Positions 30,142 through 39,683 of a DNA stretch of 64,000 nt are shown piece after piece. The notes below the pieces were generated by a model. The model was not told the origin of the DNA. It searched no databases and saw only the letters and a program-made list of their open reading frames with translations. The translations under genes and the position numbers were made by a program. The stretch comes from Virgibacillus proomii (GTDB taxonomy: Bacteria; Bacillota; Bacilli; Bacillales; Amphibacillaceae). Where the stretch lies: the NCBI RefSeq assembly GCF_018916875.1, contig NZ_JAHLNO010000019.1, forward strand, positions 744,001-808,000, written 5' to 3'. The stretch's first letter is position 1; every line of letters starts with the position of its first letter.

Positions 30142-31869
30142 ATGCAGTTAATTATGGTAATCGTGATCTTAGTAGCCATCCTTCTAGCTTTCCTTTCATA
30201 TCTTATACCTAAAAAATTAAGTGTTCCGCTTGTAGTCGTTGGGGCCATTGGCTTAACCATGTATATAGTTGTCCGCCATTCATTTTTTGATGTGTTACTG
30301 CCAGTCAGTGTAATGTTAATCACCTATATCAGTTTTAGCGAGATCTTTGATAGAGATAAGTGGATAAAAAAGGAACAATTGAAGAAGAAAGTTGCGATAT
30401 CGAATGTTCAAATGGTTGACCAGAATAAAGATGGAAGACGTATTTTCGTTGATAGTTGTTTAACAATTTTGATAAGCAGCATTTCAATCTTATGTCTTTT
30501 ATTTGCACCAGAGACGTACATTGTATTCAAATATCTTATTGGTGTACATCTAATAATGATGTTTGCTCCATTTCTTAACAGAGTGGCTGATTATTTGTTT
30601 GCGACCATTTATGCTTTACCGGAAGAGAATAAAATCATTATTATTTCTCTATTCGAATCAAGGGAACTGCCAATGCGTGATTTAATCGATGTAAAAAAAG
30701 AGTCAGCTCCTGATGTTTTACGAATTCATCCAATTTTTACATTTTTATCTGAACATAGAGATTATACAAAAGCTTTTACAACTGTGCTGCGCTTGTCTTT
30801 TCCCGGTGTAACCATTTATCTTACTCCAAGCAATCCAGAATGGTGGTATGAACAATGGAGAAAAGATGAAAACGAACAAAGGATTGAGAAAGTAAAGCAA
30901 GTTTATCCTCTTTGGCATCCGAAAACGATCAAACGCTTACTATGGAAAGGCTATTTTGTCATCACAGTGAAAGGAATTTCAGCATATACAGGACTCTTAT
31001 TTATCCTTATATCGTTAAAAACTCCATGGTATGGAATTGTATTATTTATCCTTACATGGTGGCTTTTTAATCTGTATATAGCGGATCAATTGCTTATTAC
31101 CGCAACAGATGCAACAAAGGTAACAGAAGGGGAACTATACGTTATTGCCCAGGAAATTTTCTCGCGGGCAGGGATTACGAAGACAAAGCTGTATCTTATT
31201 GATTCACCAGTTTATAACGGGTTGGCAACAGGCATGAATATCGGAAAAGGAACAATTATGTTGACAACAGCTACAGCGAAATTGTCTAAGTCGGCTGTTG
31301 AAGCAATTTTGGCACATGAAGCGATCCATATAAAAAAGCGAGATGTTTTAATCAATCAACTAGCTCGTATAATTATAACTGCTGTGATCGCACTAAATGT
31401 ATACTTGTTCTTTGACCAGATAAAGCTACTGGCCGATCATTTTGTCTTGTTAATGATATTTATAAACATTATGATGATAGCTTTTATTATTTGCTTGTCA
31501 CTAATTGCTCAATGGACAGAGATAAGAGCAGATTATTCCGGGGCAAAGCTATTAGCGGAAGGTTCAACACAAATGGCAGAAGGATTACGCGAATTAGCAC
31601 TTGCTCAAGATGGCTCAATCAATAAAGCTTTGCAGTACAGTACTGTTGATTTAAAAAGTGCTAAGGAAAATTCTTATACCGAAAGAGGCTCTTGGCTTTT
31701 CCGATGTATTGAATTTACTTTTTTGCCTCACCCACCGTTATATTGGAGAATTCATACATTACTTGAGAACAGAAGCTGGAGAAAGATAAAACAAACCTGG
31801 CTTATTGCACGTTTTAAAGCGTGTTTGCCTGATTTTTGTCAACGAAAATCGATACATGATAGTGAATAA
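30142..31869 (+). CDS. Membrane-bound M48-family zinc metalloprotease
   Basis: A 575-residue protein with the HtpX/Ste24-type catalytic motif HEAIH at residues 392-396 and the third zinc ligand Glu460 in EIRAD. About four hydrophobic segments lie in the first 160 residues, a pair near 280-315 and a pair near 410-460. The long N-terminal membrane region is unlike plain HtpX (about 290 residues). Family members degrade misfolded membrane proteins. The ATG lies behind GAGTGAG. It stands alone downstream of the two-component operon. A specific substrate cannot be inferred. Confidence 0.85.
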   Translation: MQLIMVIVILVAILLAFLSYLIPKKLSVPLVVVGAIGLTMYIVVRHSFFDVLLPVSVMLITYISFSEIFDRDKWIKKEQLKKKVAISNVQMVDQNKDGRRIFVDSCLTILISSISILCLLFAPETYIVFKYLIGVHLIMMFAPFLNRVADYLFATIYALPEENKIIIISLFESRELPMRDLIDVKKESAPDVLRIHPIFTFLSEHRDYTKAFTTVLRLSFPGVTIYLTPSNPEWWYEQWRKDENEQRIEKVKQVYPLWHPKTIKRLLWKGYFVITVKGISAYTGLLFILISLKTPWYGIVLFILTWWLFNLYIADQLLITATDATKVTEGELYVIAQEIFSRAGITKTKLYLIDSPVYNGLATGMNIGKGTIMLTTATAKLSKSAVEAILAHEAIHIKKRDVLINQLARIIITAVIALNVYLFFDQIKLLADHFVLLMIFINIMMIAFIICLSLIAQWTEIRADYSGAKLLAEGSTQMAEGLRELALAQDGSINKALQYSTVDLKSAKENSYTERGSWLFRCIEFTFLPHPPLYWRIHTLLENRSWRKIKQTWLIARFKACLPDFCQRKSIHDSE

Positions 31870-32041
31870 TTTAGCCTTGGGCGACTTTATCAAATCAAAT
31901 ATAAGAACAATACGATTGGTTTTAAAGTATAAAGAAGACAGAGTGACAATTAACATCAAAACATCGCTTTTACGACTTTATTCTGCTGAGCAATTGTTAA
32001 GTAAAAGCGGTACTCTGAAGGATGCTTTTAAAGATGAGTAA
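31856..32041 (+). CDS. Short frame overlapping the protease end, doubtful
   Basis: A 61-codon frame (MIVNNLALGDFIKSNIRTIR...) overlapping the last 14 bp of the M48 gene in another frame. The composition is protein-like and its end (LSKSGTLKDAFKDE) looks like a genuine C-terminus, but no ribosome binding site is seen. It could be the detached tail of the protease gene after a frameshift. I do not recognise it. Confidence 0.25.
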   Translation: MIVNNLALGDFIKSNIRTIRLVLKYKEDRVTINIKTSLLRLYSAEQLLSKSGTLKDAFKDE

Positions 32042-32188
32042 GTGAAAAATTAGTGCAGAAGTTGAGTCAACGGCATAAAAAATTTTACTGTAGAAAGTGT
32101 CACGTTTGTGCTGATAGCTTGCACTAATCAACGTTTTATTTAATGATTAGACATTTATTAACATCAATGCGAATATGGGAGCGGGTCA

Positions 32189-32362
32189 ATGATGGAAATG
32201 CTTGTTGTAACAGCTATTATATTTTTATATTCAACCCACCAAGTTCTTCGAGTAAAGAAAGATGGAGAATTAATGTCAGAAAATAAACAGATTGCTTTGC
32301 CACTATATATTACCTCCATATTTATTCTTCTACTCGTTAATTATCTTTATTTTTCGCTATAA
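32189..32362 (+). CDS. Small two-span membrane protein
   Basis: A 57-residue frame starting MMEMLVVTAIIFLYS, with two hydrophobic segments (residues 4-14 and 38-56) separated by a charged loop (RVKKDGELMSENKQ). GGGAGCGGG lies just upstream and a clear terminator lies downstream, so this is a plausible complete gene. The function is unknown; the hairpin-like topology is typical of small modulators of membrane enzymes. Confidence 0.55.
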   Translation: MMEMLVVTAIIFLYSTHQVLRVKKDGELMSENKQIALPLYITSIFILLLVNYLYFSL

Positions 32363-32421
32363 AAATTTTGAAAAGTACTTTAATTGAAAACACATATCCA
32401 TGTCTTAGACAAATCATACTA

Positions 32422-32466
32422 ACATATTGCTCCTCCATTTTAAATGGTGAAGCAATATGTTTTTTT
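32422..32466 (+). terminator. Terminator after the small membrane protein gene
   Basis: ACATATTGCT (32422-32431) and AGCAATATGT (32451-32460) with inner CCATTT/AAATGG pairing, followed by TTTTTT. Confidence 0.9.
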
Positions 32467-33475
32467 GGCTAAATCACTAACATTGCGTTAATTATATCTG
32501 TCGATTTGAAATGCTTACAATATTCAAAAGTAACTTGTTCATACAACAAAAAAACCTTTACAATGAAAGTACAAATAGTTTTTGTCCAAATCCAAAAGTA
32601 AAGGACATCTACATGGACAAGAGTATATACTCATTTCTTGGCTATTAATATTCAAAAACTTACTGAACAAGTAAACGAATCTAAACAGGACTACGATACA
32701 AAAAAGTTTACAACCGAGGTTTATATTAAGCGTTTACTGTTTACCGAAATGCACGAATTCGAGAGTTAAAGAAGAAATGAGTGATGCACTTTTAGACGAA
32801 GCTAATCAAAAAACACTTGGGTTTGAATCGATCAGTGCTTCTTAAATATCACGAAAGACAGGGAAATCCATCCATCTATTCTTTCCAATCCCATGTTTGG
32901 ATCTCGTGTGGAAATTTCGGCAGTATCCCTATAAAAACAGAAAGCATAGGGCATTAAAAATCATGGATTCAGTACACTTCCACTAAATTTTAGAAAAACT
33001 TGGCTTATCACCAAGTCTTTAGCGAAAGCTGTAGTTTTTCTTATACTATAAACCATAAAATTTTATACTTTCCTATAGTATAAACAACCATAAATAGGAA
33101 CGTTTCGTAAAACAAAAGCCGGTGTAAAGCTGCATTTTCGACTAGTATTCATGGATAAGTGCACCGTTTATCCAGAAAAGGCAGTGAAATGACGACCTCG
33201 AAAGAACATTGACAGAAACCAACTGGAGATGAAAAGTAAAAAATCTTACTGCGAATCACTCGCTGATTAAAGAGAGGCTCTGGAAACCATCCTATGTTTG
33301 GATTAGGAAGTTGAAGAAAGATCCAGTCCGTAAATCAGCTTTTGCCGTTGCCATGAGTTAATGTATAATTTTACCAAATGGATAGTGCCACCTTTCTTCA
33401 GGTGTTGACTTGTTGGCACATAATTACAGAAAGTTGTAAACGGAATAGTCTTATTTTATTTATGTAATGCTAGTG
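32466..33475 (+). mobile_element. Decayed IS4-family insertion sequence
   Basis: The left end CACTAACATTGCGTTAATTA and right end ATTTATGTAATGCTAGTG are imperfect terminal inverted repeats. The interior holds fragments of one transposase in shifting frames: NIQKLTEQVNESKQDYDTKK near 32650, MDS at about 32963, KTKAGVKLHFRLVFMDKCT near 33115, and a C-terminal YVWIRKL near 33295. Internal deletions leave about 1.0 kb instead of roughly 1.4 kb. A family B repeat (32991-33080) interrupts it. Confidence 0.75.
32991..33080 (-). repeat. Family B repeat, copy inside the IS relic
   Basis: The reverse-oriented element reads TAGAAAAACTTGGCTTATCA to CCTATAGTA on the plus strand. It splits the transposase relic between a segment ending ACTTCCACTAAATTT and one starting AACAACCATAAATAGG, which join in sense in related transposases as I know them. 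Confidence 0.85.
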
Positions 33476-33727
33476 ATAGTTATATATGTATCAAAATTAA
33501 ATGAATTTAAGTCAATGGGTAATAGGTATATTCTTAGCTCTGTTTACTATTATCTTATTCGGAGTCTCTATTTATATTTTTTTATAAACGATCTAATAAG
33601 TATACAGGTAGCCAATAGGAAAAAAGTACCGAGCAGTATTTTTTGTTAAATAACCTTAATTAATAAGTGCTTTCAATATTTTAATGGAAAAGACTGAAGC
33701 TTATCACTAGTTACAGTCAACTCTGAT
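33476..33727. other. Intergenic region, no gene seen
   Basis: AT-rich spacer between the IS relic and the gntR-type gene. A 60-codon frame at 33467-33649 starts in the IS end and is not supported. Confidence 0.4.
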
Positions 33728-34441
33728 TTATGGAACCTGCAATTCGACGTGGTACCGATATCGATCCCCTCTATAAAAGAACTCCGCATATTCAATTAAT
33801 CGATCTTGTTGGTCTCTAGTTATTCGTTGAACATATAATAATGGGCTGTTTTTTGGTACTTTCAAAAGTTTAGCCTTTTTCTCATTTGCAACTACTGACT
33901 CAATTGTCTCTTTTGCTTTTTTCACTTCATATCCTTTTTTGCGGAATAATTCATACAAAGAAACATTCGGTGCCCTAAGCTCTTCAGCAGATAAAGAGAG
34001 AAATGGAGGGCAGTATACACGTTGAAAGCCTATAGGTATATCGTCATATTGACGTAATCGTTCATGACAACTAACCATTGTTCCTTTTGGCAAATCAAGT
34101 TGTGAACATACCACCGGATTTGCCGGAATAGCCTCTTCAAATGAAATTAAGGATGATTGTAAAGAATTTTCATTATTTTCTTCTGAAAAACTTAATAATT
34201 TTTGTAATTGCAATGATTTTTTTTGACTAAGAACAATCGTACCTACACCATGAATTCGTTGAACATATCCTTCATCTACCAACAATTGCACGGCATGTCT
34301 CACAGTGATTCGACTCACATTGTATTGTTTTTGTAGGTCAGGCTCTGCTGGTAATAGATCACCAATGGGATAATCCCCATTGGTGATCTGTTGTTTTAAT
34401 TCCTCATAAATTTGTAAATATTTAATTTTGTTTCTTCTCAT
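33728..34441 (-). CDS. GntR/HutC-family transcriptional regulator with UTRA domain
   Basis: A 237-residue regulator. The N-terminal winged helix (YLQIYEELKQQITNGDYPIG to SRITVRHAVQLLVDEGYVQR) is followed by a UTRA ligand-binding domain (about 85-230) with VSCHERLRQYDDIPIGFQRV and LLYVQRITRDQQDRLIEYAE. UTRA domains bind small metabolites, often sugar phosphates. The gene is last in a leftward operon and starts 20 bp inside the end of the hydrolase gene. The probable operator is the palindrome at 37002-37019 upstream of the operon. Confidence 0.92.
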   Translation of the reverse strand: MRRNKIKYLQIYEELKQQITNGDYPIGDLLPAEPDLQKQYNVSRITVRHAVQLLVDEGYVQRIHGVGTIVLSQKKSLQLQKLLSFSEENNENSLQSSLISFEEAIPANPVVCSQLDLPKGTMVSCHERLRQYDDIPIGFQRVYCPPFLSLSAEELRAPNVSLYELFRKKGYEVKKAKETIESVVANEKKAKLLKVPKNSPLLYVQRITRDQQDRLIEYAEFFYRGDRYRYHVELQVP

Positions 34442-35468
34442 AAGTAATCACCACATTTGCTAATAAATTTGCTAACTCTACCAAATTAAAATCATTAGCA
34501 CGTTGTACAGTCTTAAACAAAGACTGGAAACTTGAATCAGTTAAGTCCACAAATGAACCAACCATAGAACCAACAATTGTTGCAACAGTATCTGTATCGT
34601 ATCCAATATTTACAGCATCAATCACTGCTTGTAAGGCATTGTCCTTATTTAAAGCAACAATTCCAAATGCACAGGGTACGGCTTCTGAAATATGCAAGCC
34701 GCTTCCAACTACTTGTGATAACTGACGCAATTTTTCTTCTTTTGTACCAACACCATTTACTATATCATACGCTAATTTTATACGTTCTACAACATTTGGA
34801 CCTGCTACTTCACGAGAAATGATTTTTGCTTTTGTTTCACCACGTAAAGCTCCATATAAACCTGCACTTAAAGCATCATCGACTGTTGCATGAGGTGCTA
34901 AAGAAGCACTTGTGGTAGCAGCTACCGCGCAAGCACCAGAAATTGCTAAAGAATTATCATGTGTTACTTGTGTGATAGTAATCGCCGCATCAATAGCTCC
35001 TTCCAAATCGTTTGGATGTAAAATACCAGCTGGTGCAATTTTCATTGCTGCCCCATTCGTAGCTTTTGATGCATAGTCTACCGCTGCTGCTCCTGGTAAC
35101 GGTTTCATTTTTAATGAGGGGTCTTTATACATTGCCACTGCACTACGAGTTGTAGGACCTGCAAAACGATCAAAATACCAAGGAACATCTGACCAATCTA
35201 AAATAGCTTTTATTACAATATCTTTATCAATAACACCATTATTTTTCAAAATAGCTTGGCATAGAAAATATACTTGGGAAAAATCATCTGTTACTTGTCC
35301 TGCTTCATTTCCAAGTGCAAATGCTGTTTCACCAGGTTTTTCAAACTTAGTTACAGTACCAAATTGTGCACGAATTTGATCAAACGATAAATTTTCAGTT
35401 GCTGCTCCCATCGCATCCCCAATTGCTGCCAATCCTAAAATTCCTTGTATTTTTGAATTCAAATCCAT
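34422..35468 (-). CDS. ADP-ribosylglycohydrolase (DraG)-family enzyme
   Basis: A 348-residue member of the all-helical DraG/ARH family, which hydrolyses N- or O-glycosidic bonds to ribose using two metal ions. Metal-ligand motifs are seen: AIGDAMGAATE near the start, the aspartates in GQVTDDFSQ, and YDTDTVATIVGSM near the C-terminus. The start is ATG 35468 (MDLNSKIQG) behind a GGATA-poor site; the frame extends upstream without a start signal. Placement between a PTS permease and a sugar-type regulator argues against protein de-ADP-ribosylation and for cleavage of an imported phosphorylated glycoside. E. coli YegU sits in a comparable setting. Confidence 0.9.
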   Translation of the reverse strand: MDLNSKIQGILGLAAIGDAMGAATENLSFDQIRAQFGTVTKFEKPGETAFALGNEAGQVTDDFSQVYFLCQAILKNNGVIDKDIVIKAILDWSDVPWYFDRFAGPTTRSAVAMYKDPSLKMKPLPGAAAVDYASKATNGAAMKIAPAGILHPNDLEGAIDAAITITQVTHDNSLAISGACAVAATTSASLAPHATVDDALSAGLYGALRGETKAKIISREVAGPNVVERIKLAYDIVNGVGTKEEKLRQLSQVVGSGLHISEAVPCAFGIVALNKDNALQAVIDAVNIGYDTDTVATIVGSMVGSFVDLTDSSFQSLFKTVQRANDFNLVELANLLANVVITYEKKQN

Positions 35469-35496
35469 TTCGATTATCCTTTCTATAATTAGTATT

Positions 35497-36900
35497 CTAT
35501 TTTTTTGAAGCAGACATTTCTGCTTTTGGATCTTTAATACCAAAAATAATTGTTAATAACATACCACCAAAAAAGGAAATTGCTAAACCAATGACATATG
35601 CCCATAATGTAGGTCCTGCAAATGCAGGAATTGTTGTCAACCCACCAAATACAAAAGCGTTACCTACTACATGAAATGCACCCATGAACGCACCACCAAG
35701 AGCAGCACCTAAACAACCAGCTACTAATGGACTCTTAAATCTCACACCCAAGCCATAAATTGCCGGTTCCACAATCCCAGATAAAAAGACAGAAGTTATT
35801 GCAGTTAATGAAAAATTCTTCAATTCTCGATTTCGGCTAAGTAAGAAGATAGCAAAAGCAGCTCCTGCCATACCAAAATTCGCATTCGCACCGTAAGCAA
35901 TAAAAGCAGAACTACCTGTTGAAGCTATTTCAGGGATAATAACCATCGTATTCGGTGCCCAATGCACACCAAACATGATTAAAACATTCCATATTCCGCC
36001 TATAATAGCTCCAGTAACGATTTGGTTAATATTTGCTAACCAGTTCACAAGGTTGGCAATACCTATACTTAAATAATTTCCGATTGGTCCAATTATTCCA
36101 GCAGCAATTGGAACTAATATTACTAATAATATAGTAGGGATCACAATCATATGCAAACTATTAGGTAGTTTTATTTTCATAAAATGTTCCATTTTTGATT
36201 GTACCCAAGTAGTTAAAATCGCCGGAATGATTTGACTAGTATAATTAAATACAGGAATCGAAAGCCCTAAAAATGTAATCGTATTCCCGCCATCACCTTG
36301 TACTAGGTCGATGAAATCAGGCATAATCAAGGCGCCCATTACAGCAACCGCAATATATGGACTTGTATCAAATCGTTTTGCTGATGTAATAGCGACTAAT
36401 AATGGCAAGAAGTAAAATACTGAAGTCGCTGCAAGAGTTAAAACTAAATTTGTTGTACTATCAGTCGATAACCAACCTAGCTCATTAGCTAAAATCGTGA
36501 ACCCCCGAAGCAACCCTGAGCCAGCTAATAATGGCAATAACGGTGAAAAAATACTGACAACTAGAGCAATAAACTCATTAAACCAATGACGCTTCTTGTT
36601 CTCTGTATGTGAAACATCTACAGTATCGTTATCCATATCAGTTGATTTATTTGCCTTCCACACCTTCACAAATTCATCATAAACCTCATCGACATGGATA
36701 CCAATCACTATTTGAAATCCTAAGTCCTTATCAACAGTTCCTGCTACACCATCTAACGCTTCAATTTTTTCTTTTTGAACTAGTGAACGGTCTTTTAATG
36801 TAGGGCGTAATCGTGTGGCACAATACGTTACCGACACTATGTTGTCCGACCCTCCCATCAATGATAACAATTGACTTGCTAAGACTCTGTTTTTTTTCAT
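35497..36900 (-). CDS. PTS EIIBC permease, glucose/sucrose superfamily
   Basis: A 467-residue sugar permease with an N-terminal EIIB domain (1-85; phosphorylated Cys27 in VTYCATRLRP, the sucrose/MurNAc/trehalose type) and a C-terminal EIIC domain with about ten membrane segments. No EIIA domain is present, so it must borrow EIIA from another system, as SacP and MurP do. AAGGAGA precedes the ATG. It heads the operon EIIBC - DraG-family hydrolase - GntR regulator. The substrate is not identifiable by eye, though the hydrolase suggests a riboside or similar glycoside. Confidence 0.9.
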   Translation of the reverse strand: MKKNRVLASQLLSLMGGSDNIVSVTYCATRLRPTLKDRSLVQKEKIEALDGVAGTVDKDLGFQIVIGIHVDEVYDEFVKVWKANKSTDMDNDTVDVSHTENKKRHWFNEFIALVVSIFSPLLPLLAGSGLLRGFTILANELGWLSTDSTTNLVLTLAATSVFYFLPLLVAITSAKRFDTSPYIAVAVMGALIMPDFIDLVQGDGGNTITFLGLSIPVFNYTSQIIPAILTTWVQSKMEHFMKIKLPNSLHMIVIPTILLVILVPIAAGIIGPIGNYLSIGIANLVNWLANINQIVTGAIIGGIWNVLIMFGVHWAPNTMVIIPEIASTGSSAFIAYGANANFGMAGAAFAIFLLSRNRELKNFSLTAITSVFLSGIVEPAIYGLGVRFKSPLVAGCLGAALGGAFMGAFHVVGNAFVFGGLTTIPAFAGPTLWAYVIGLAISFFGGMLLTIIFGIKDPKAEMSASKK

Positions 36901-37001
36901 AAAAACGTCTCCTTTCTATTTTTTTAGACTAGAAACATCATTGTTATCCCGAGAGGTTATAACGTCATATCCTCATATCAAGAATACACGAATTTATTAG
37001 T

Positions 37002-37019
37002 AATGTAAAGGTTTACATT
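37002..37019. promoter_or_regulatory. Palindromic operator upstream of the PTS operon
   Basis: AATGTAAA GG TTTACATT is a perfect inverted repeat, 102 bp before the EIIBC start. Its size and symmetry fit a GntR/HutC-family site and the operon encodes such a regulator. Confidence 0.65.
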
Positions 37020-38165
37020 TGATTTTTTAAAATTAAATTCTATGGACTAACCTCTTGTTTTCAACAACTTATCTACTATTTTTTCTTTAATTCCTTAAAA
37101 CTATACTTAATTTGTAATTTCATTGAGCTTTGCATCAGAGACGCCAAATTAAACTTAAGTGCACTTCCTTTAATTTTTCTAATGAGACTGGACAAAAGTG
37201 GTTTAGTCAAAGAAAAGTCCGAACGATGATTCAAAATTCTTCAATTAGAATTCGAATTAGTTTGGATTTCTCTTTTTATAAGCTTCCTTATTCCAGTAAA
37301 CATTCGCATTTAGGTTAATCTTTTTAATTATGTCCCACCCTCAAATTCAGCTAGAACTAAAGCAACTGGTTAAATTCTATCTGTTATATTTGTGATTATT
37401 TGAATGGAGTTTTGCATAGTTTTTAAACCCTTTCCTTTAAGTAAATATTCTTAAGTTTGCTTTGCTGCTTCCGTATGTAATGTGCAAAATAAAAACATTA
37501 GTTTTCAACGGTATTTCGCGTTGTGACTTTTCATGGAACGACAATCATGATAACCTTTTCAGGCGAAATTACTTCATGATACATCTGGCTTTCTGCCTTT
37601 AAGCTCATGCTCGCAGAGGATCCATGTCAAGTTGCAACATTATGTATTTTCCTAATACAAAATACACTATGTAAAGGAAATTATCCTATGTCTGGATTAG
37701 GAAGTTTGAAGAAAGATCTAGTCCGTAAATAGCTTTTGCCGTTGTTGCCTTGGATTAATTGTATATTTTTATCAAATGAACAGTACTACCTTTCTTCAGG
37801 TTTTGATTTTTTGGCTCAAAATCACAGAAATCTGTTAACTGAATATTCTTATTTCATTTACGCAATACTAATGGGGCTAAATGATGATATAATTTGTTGC
37901 TTATGAATAATTTTTGTATACATTTTTATCCATATCAGATTCAAATCCTAGTTTCTAATGGCTACTTTACTCCTTTTTTGGCGGGGCAGCAGCCTTTTCG
38001 TTATTGTCTGGGTTGACCAAATACGCTTCTAGCTTTTTTTCTGGAAGGAATGCCGATCCTATCAAGACGGGACCCATTTTACAACGGTTAAATGATCATT
38101 AATAAAGCATAGAAAAAGAGGGAAAGATGAATAGATACAGGTGCTAAATGAAAAGGAGTATTTAT
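37020..38165. other. Gene-poor region with IS relics
   Basis: No intact gene is seen over about 1.1 kb. The segment 37670-37870 matches the IS4-family 3' end. A minus-strand stretch near 37075-37190 (RKIKGSALKFNLASLMQSS...) reads like a transposase tail but is too short to name. CCCGCCAAAAAAGGAG-type pairing near 37970 is unremarkable. Confidence 0.45.
37670..37875 (+). mobile_element. IS4-family 3' end remnant
   Basis: GGAAATTATCCTATGTCTGG onward encodes KLSYVWIRKFEERSSP and a stop, the C-terminus of the transposase family seen at 33281. The following 150 bp match the right end of that element, ending TTTACGCAATACTA. The rest of the element is missing. Confidence 0.7.
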
Positions 38166-38972
38166 ATGTCTGCTTTTACGATCCTACGTCAGTTGTTTAA
38201 TCGATATCTAACGTTTAAGGTATATGATCTTTCTGCACAGATGGCTTATTATTTTTTGCTATCTGTTTTTCCATTTCTGGTAGCGATCTATTCTTTACTG
38301 CCGTATTTGCCATTAAATGAAGATTATATTTTAGAACTAGTTCAACCATTTGCACCGGAAGCAACATATCGCCTAATTGAAAATACGATTTCTTACTTTT
38401 TAGTACAGCAAAAGCAAAATTTATTGTCATACAGTTTTATTACTTCTGTTTGGCTTGCTTCAATGGGATTTCAATCGATGAAGCGAATACTTAACATTGC
38501 TTATAATATTGAAACCAAAAAAAGCTTGTTCAAACAAGCGATAGAAGGAGTATTGCTTACAATTGGATTTATGATTGTAATCTTGTTTTCTGTTATTATA
38601 CCTGTGATCGAAAGAATGATCAGAGACTATTTAGATGAAGTCTTTACTGTGCAAAGTTTTCAAAGCTTTTGGACTTTTTTTCAATGGGGGATCGGCAGTA
38701 TGTTTATCGTTATTTTTTTAATTGGATTGTATTATTTTTCGCCTAACGTTAAATTAAAGGTTAAAAATGTTCTCCCGGGTGCTATTTTCGCAACAATCGC
38801 TTGGCAGTTTGTTTCTTTACAATTTGCATCCTTTGTTAGTTTTAATAACTACTCTGTCTTTTATGGTCAGTTAGGTGGTATTGTTGTTTTAATGCTTTGG
38901 TTTTATCTTTCCGCGATGATTATCATTATCGGCGGATTATTAAATACGATTATCTCGCCAATTGATCAATGA
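38166..38972 (+). CDS. BrkB/YihY-family inner membrane protein
   Basis: A 268-residue polytopic protein with six predicted membrane spans. The family motif around QMAYYFLLSVFPFLVAIYSLL (first span) and the C-terminal FYGQLGGIVVLMLWFYLSAMIIIIGG are clear. AAAGGAG at 38151-38157 selects ATG 38166 over ATG 38148. The family (B. subtilis YfkH and others, once mislabelled RNase BN) has no firm function. The following gene pair starts 700 bp downstream, past a family E repeat, so an operon is unlikely. Confidence 0.88.
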   Translation: MSAFTILRQLFNRYLTFKVYDLSAQMAYYFLLSVFPFLVAIYSLLPYLPLNEDYILELVQPFAPEATYRLIENTISYFLVQQKQNLLSYSFITSVWLASMGFQSMKRILNIAYNIETKKSLFKQAIEGVLLTIGFMIVILFSVIIPVIERMIRDYLDEVFTVQSFQSFWTFFQWGIGSMFIVIFLIGLYYFSPNVKLKVKNVLPGAIFATIAWQFVSLQFASFVSFNNYSVFYGQLGGIVVLMLWFYLSAMIIIIGGLLNTIISPIDQ

Positions 38973-39683
38973 TAAATCTGACTACGATCAGGTACTACCA
39001 GGGAAATGCCTTATTTAGCACGTAAACCCGCTTTTTTAAAAACATAGGTACTTTGGAAAATAGATTTTTATAAATTGAAAAACGCATCTCTCTCTTTTTG
39101 GTAATATTTATTCATGATTTAGCCATGCCCTGAATAGCTATAAAATAATGAGTCAAGCCTTTCGAAATATTAACTTAAAGTGTGTGTTCAAAAAGTGGAT
39201 AATAGACTGAGGTCGGTCGGGTATAAAAATCGTAACGCCTTTAAAAAATCACGATGTGACACTGTTGAAGTTTTCCTTGTTCTTTTGCAAAAGCTGACAC
39301 GAGCATATCCTGTGTGTCAAAGTTCGAGCGACGTAGTTTTGAGTAGCGCAGGCTATGCAGTTAAAAATAGGAGATGGCATTTAAAGAAAAACGTAGCTAG
39401 TGCTAAGACACCGGTATAAACGATCGTCTAGTTAGACTTATACGTAAGTCCAGAAAATTTTACAACATGGAAATAACTAGGAAACTAAAATTTGCTCTCC
39501 TTCATGTAGAAAGAAAACTTAGTATACTGGATCCAGTACTTATACATTGAATATTAAAGTTCCCCACTCGTTTTTTATTTCAGTGCTAACATCTTATCCT
39601 TTCTAACGTATAATTAATTCCACTAAGTATTTCTACCGGACTTTTTGAACATCCTCTTCAAGCTATCTATAGGGGGAAAACAA
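38973..39683. other. Gene-poor region containing a family E repeat
   Basis: No gene is supported; a 79-codon frame here lies in repeat sequence. The 3' part of the region directly precedes the ZorA-like gene and may hold its promoter (TATAAT-like boxes around 39610). Confidence 0.45.
39180..39447 (+). repeat. Family E repeat, copy 1
   Basis: It shares AAAAAATCACGATGTGACAC, CATATCCTGTGTGTCAAAGTTCGAG and a TAGCTAG...TTATAC tail with 52680-52890, with spacing retained. The conservation is patchy, suggesting an old dispersed element of about 200-270 bp. Confidence 0.6.

Noticed and set aside
37130-37318. 62-codon plus-strand frame
   Set aside because: No start signal; the opposite strand here looks more like a transposase relic, and neither reading is strong enough to name.
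39180-39419. 79-codon plus-strand frame
   Set aside because: It lies inside family E repeat sequence, has no ribosome binding site and no protein-like conservation with the copy at 52680.
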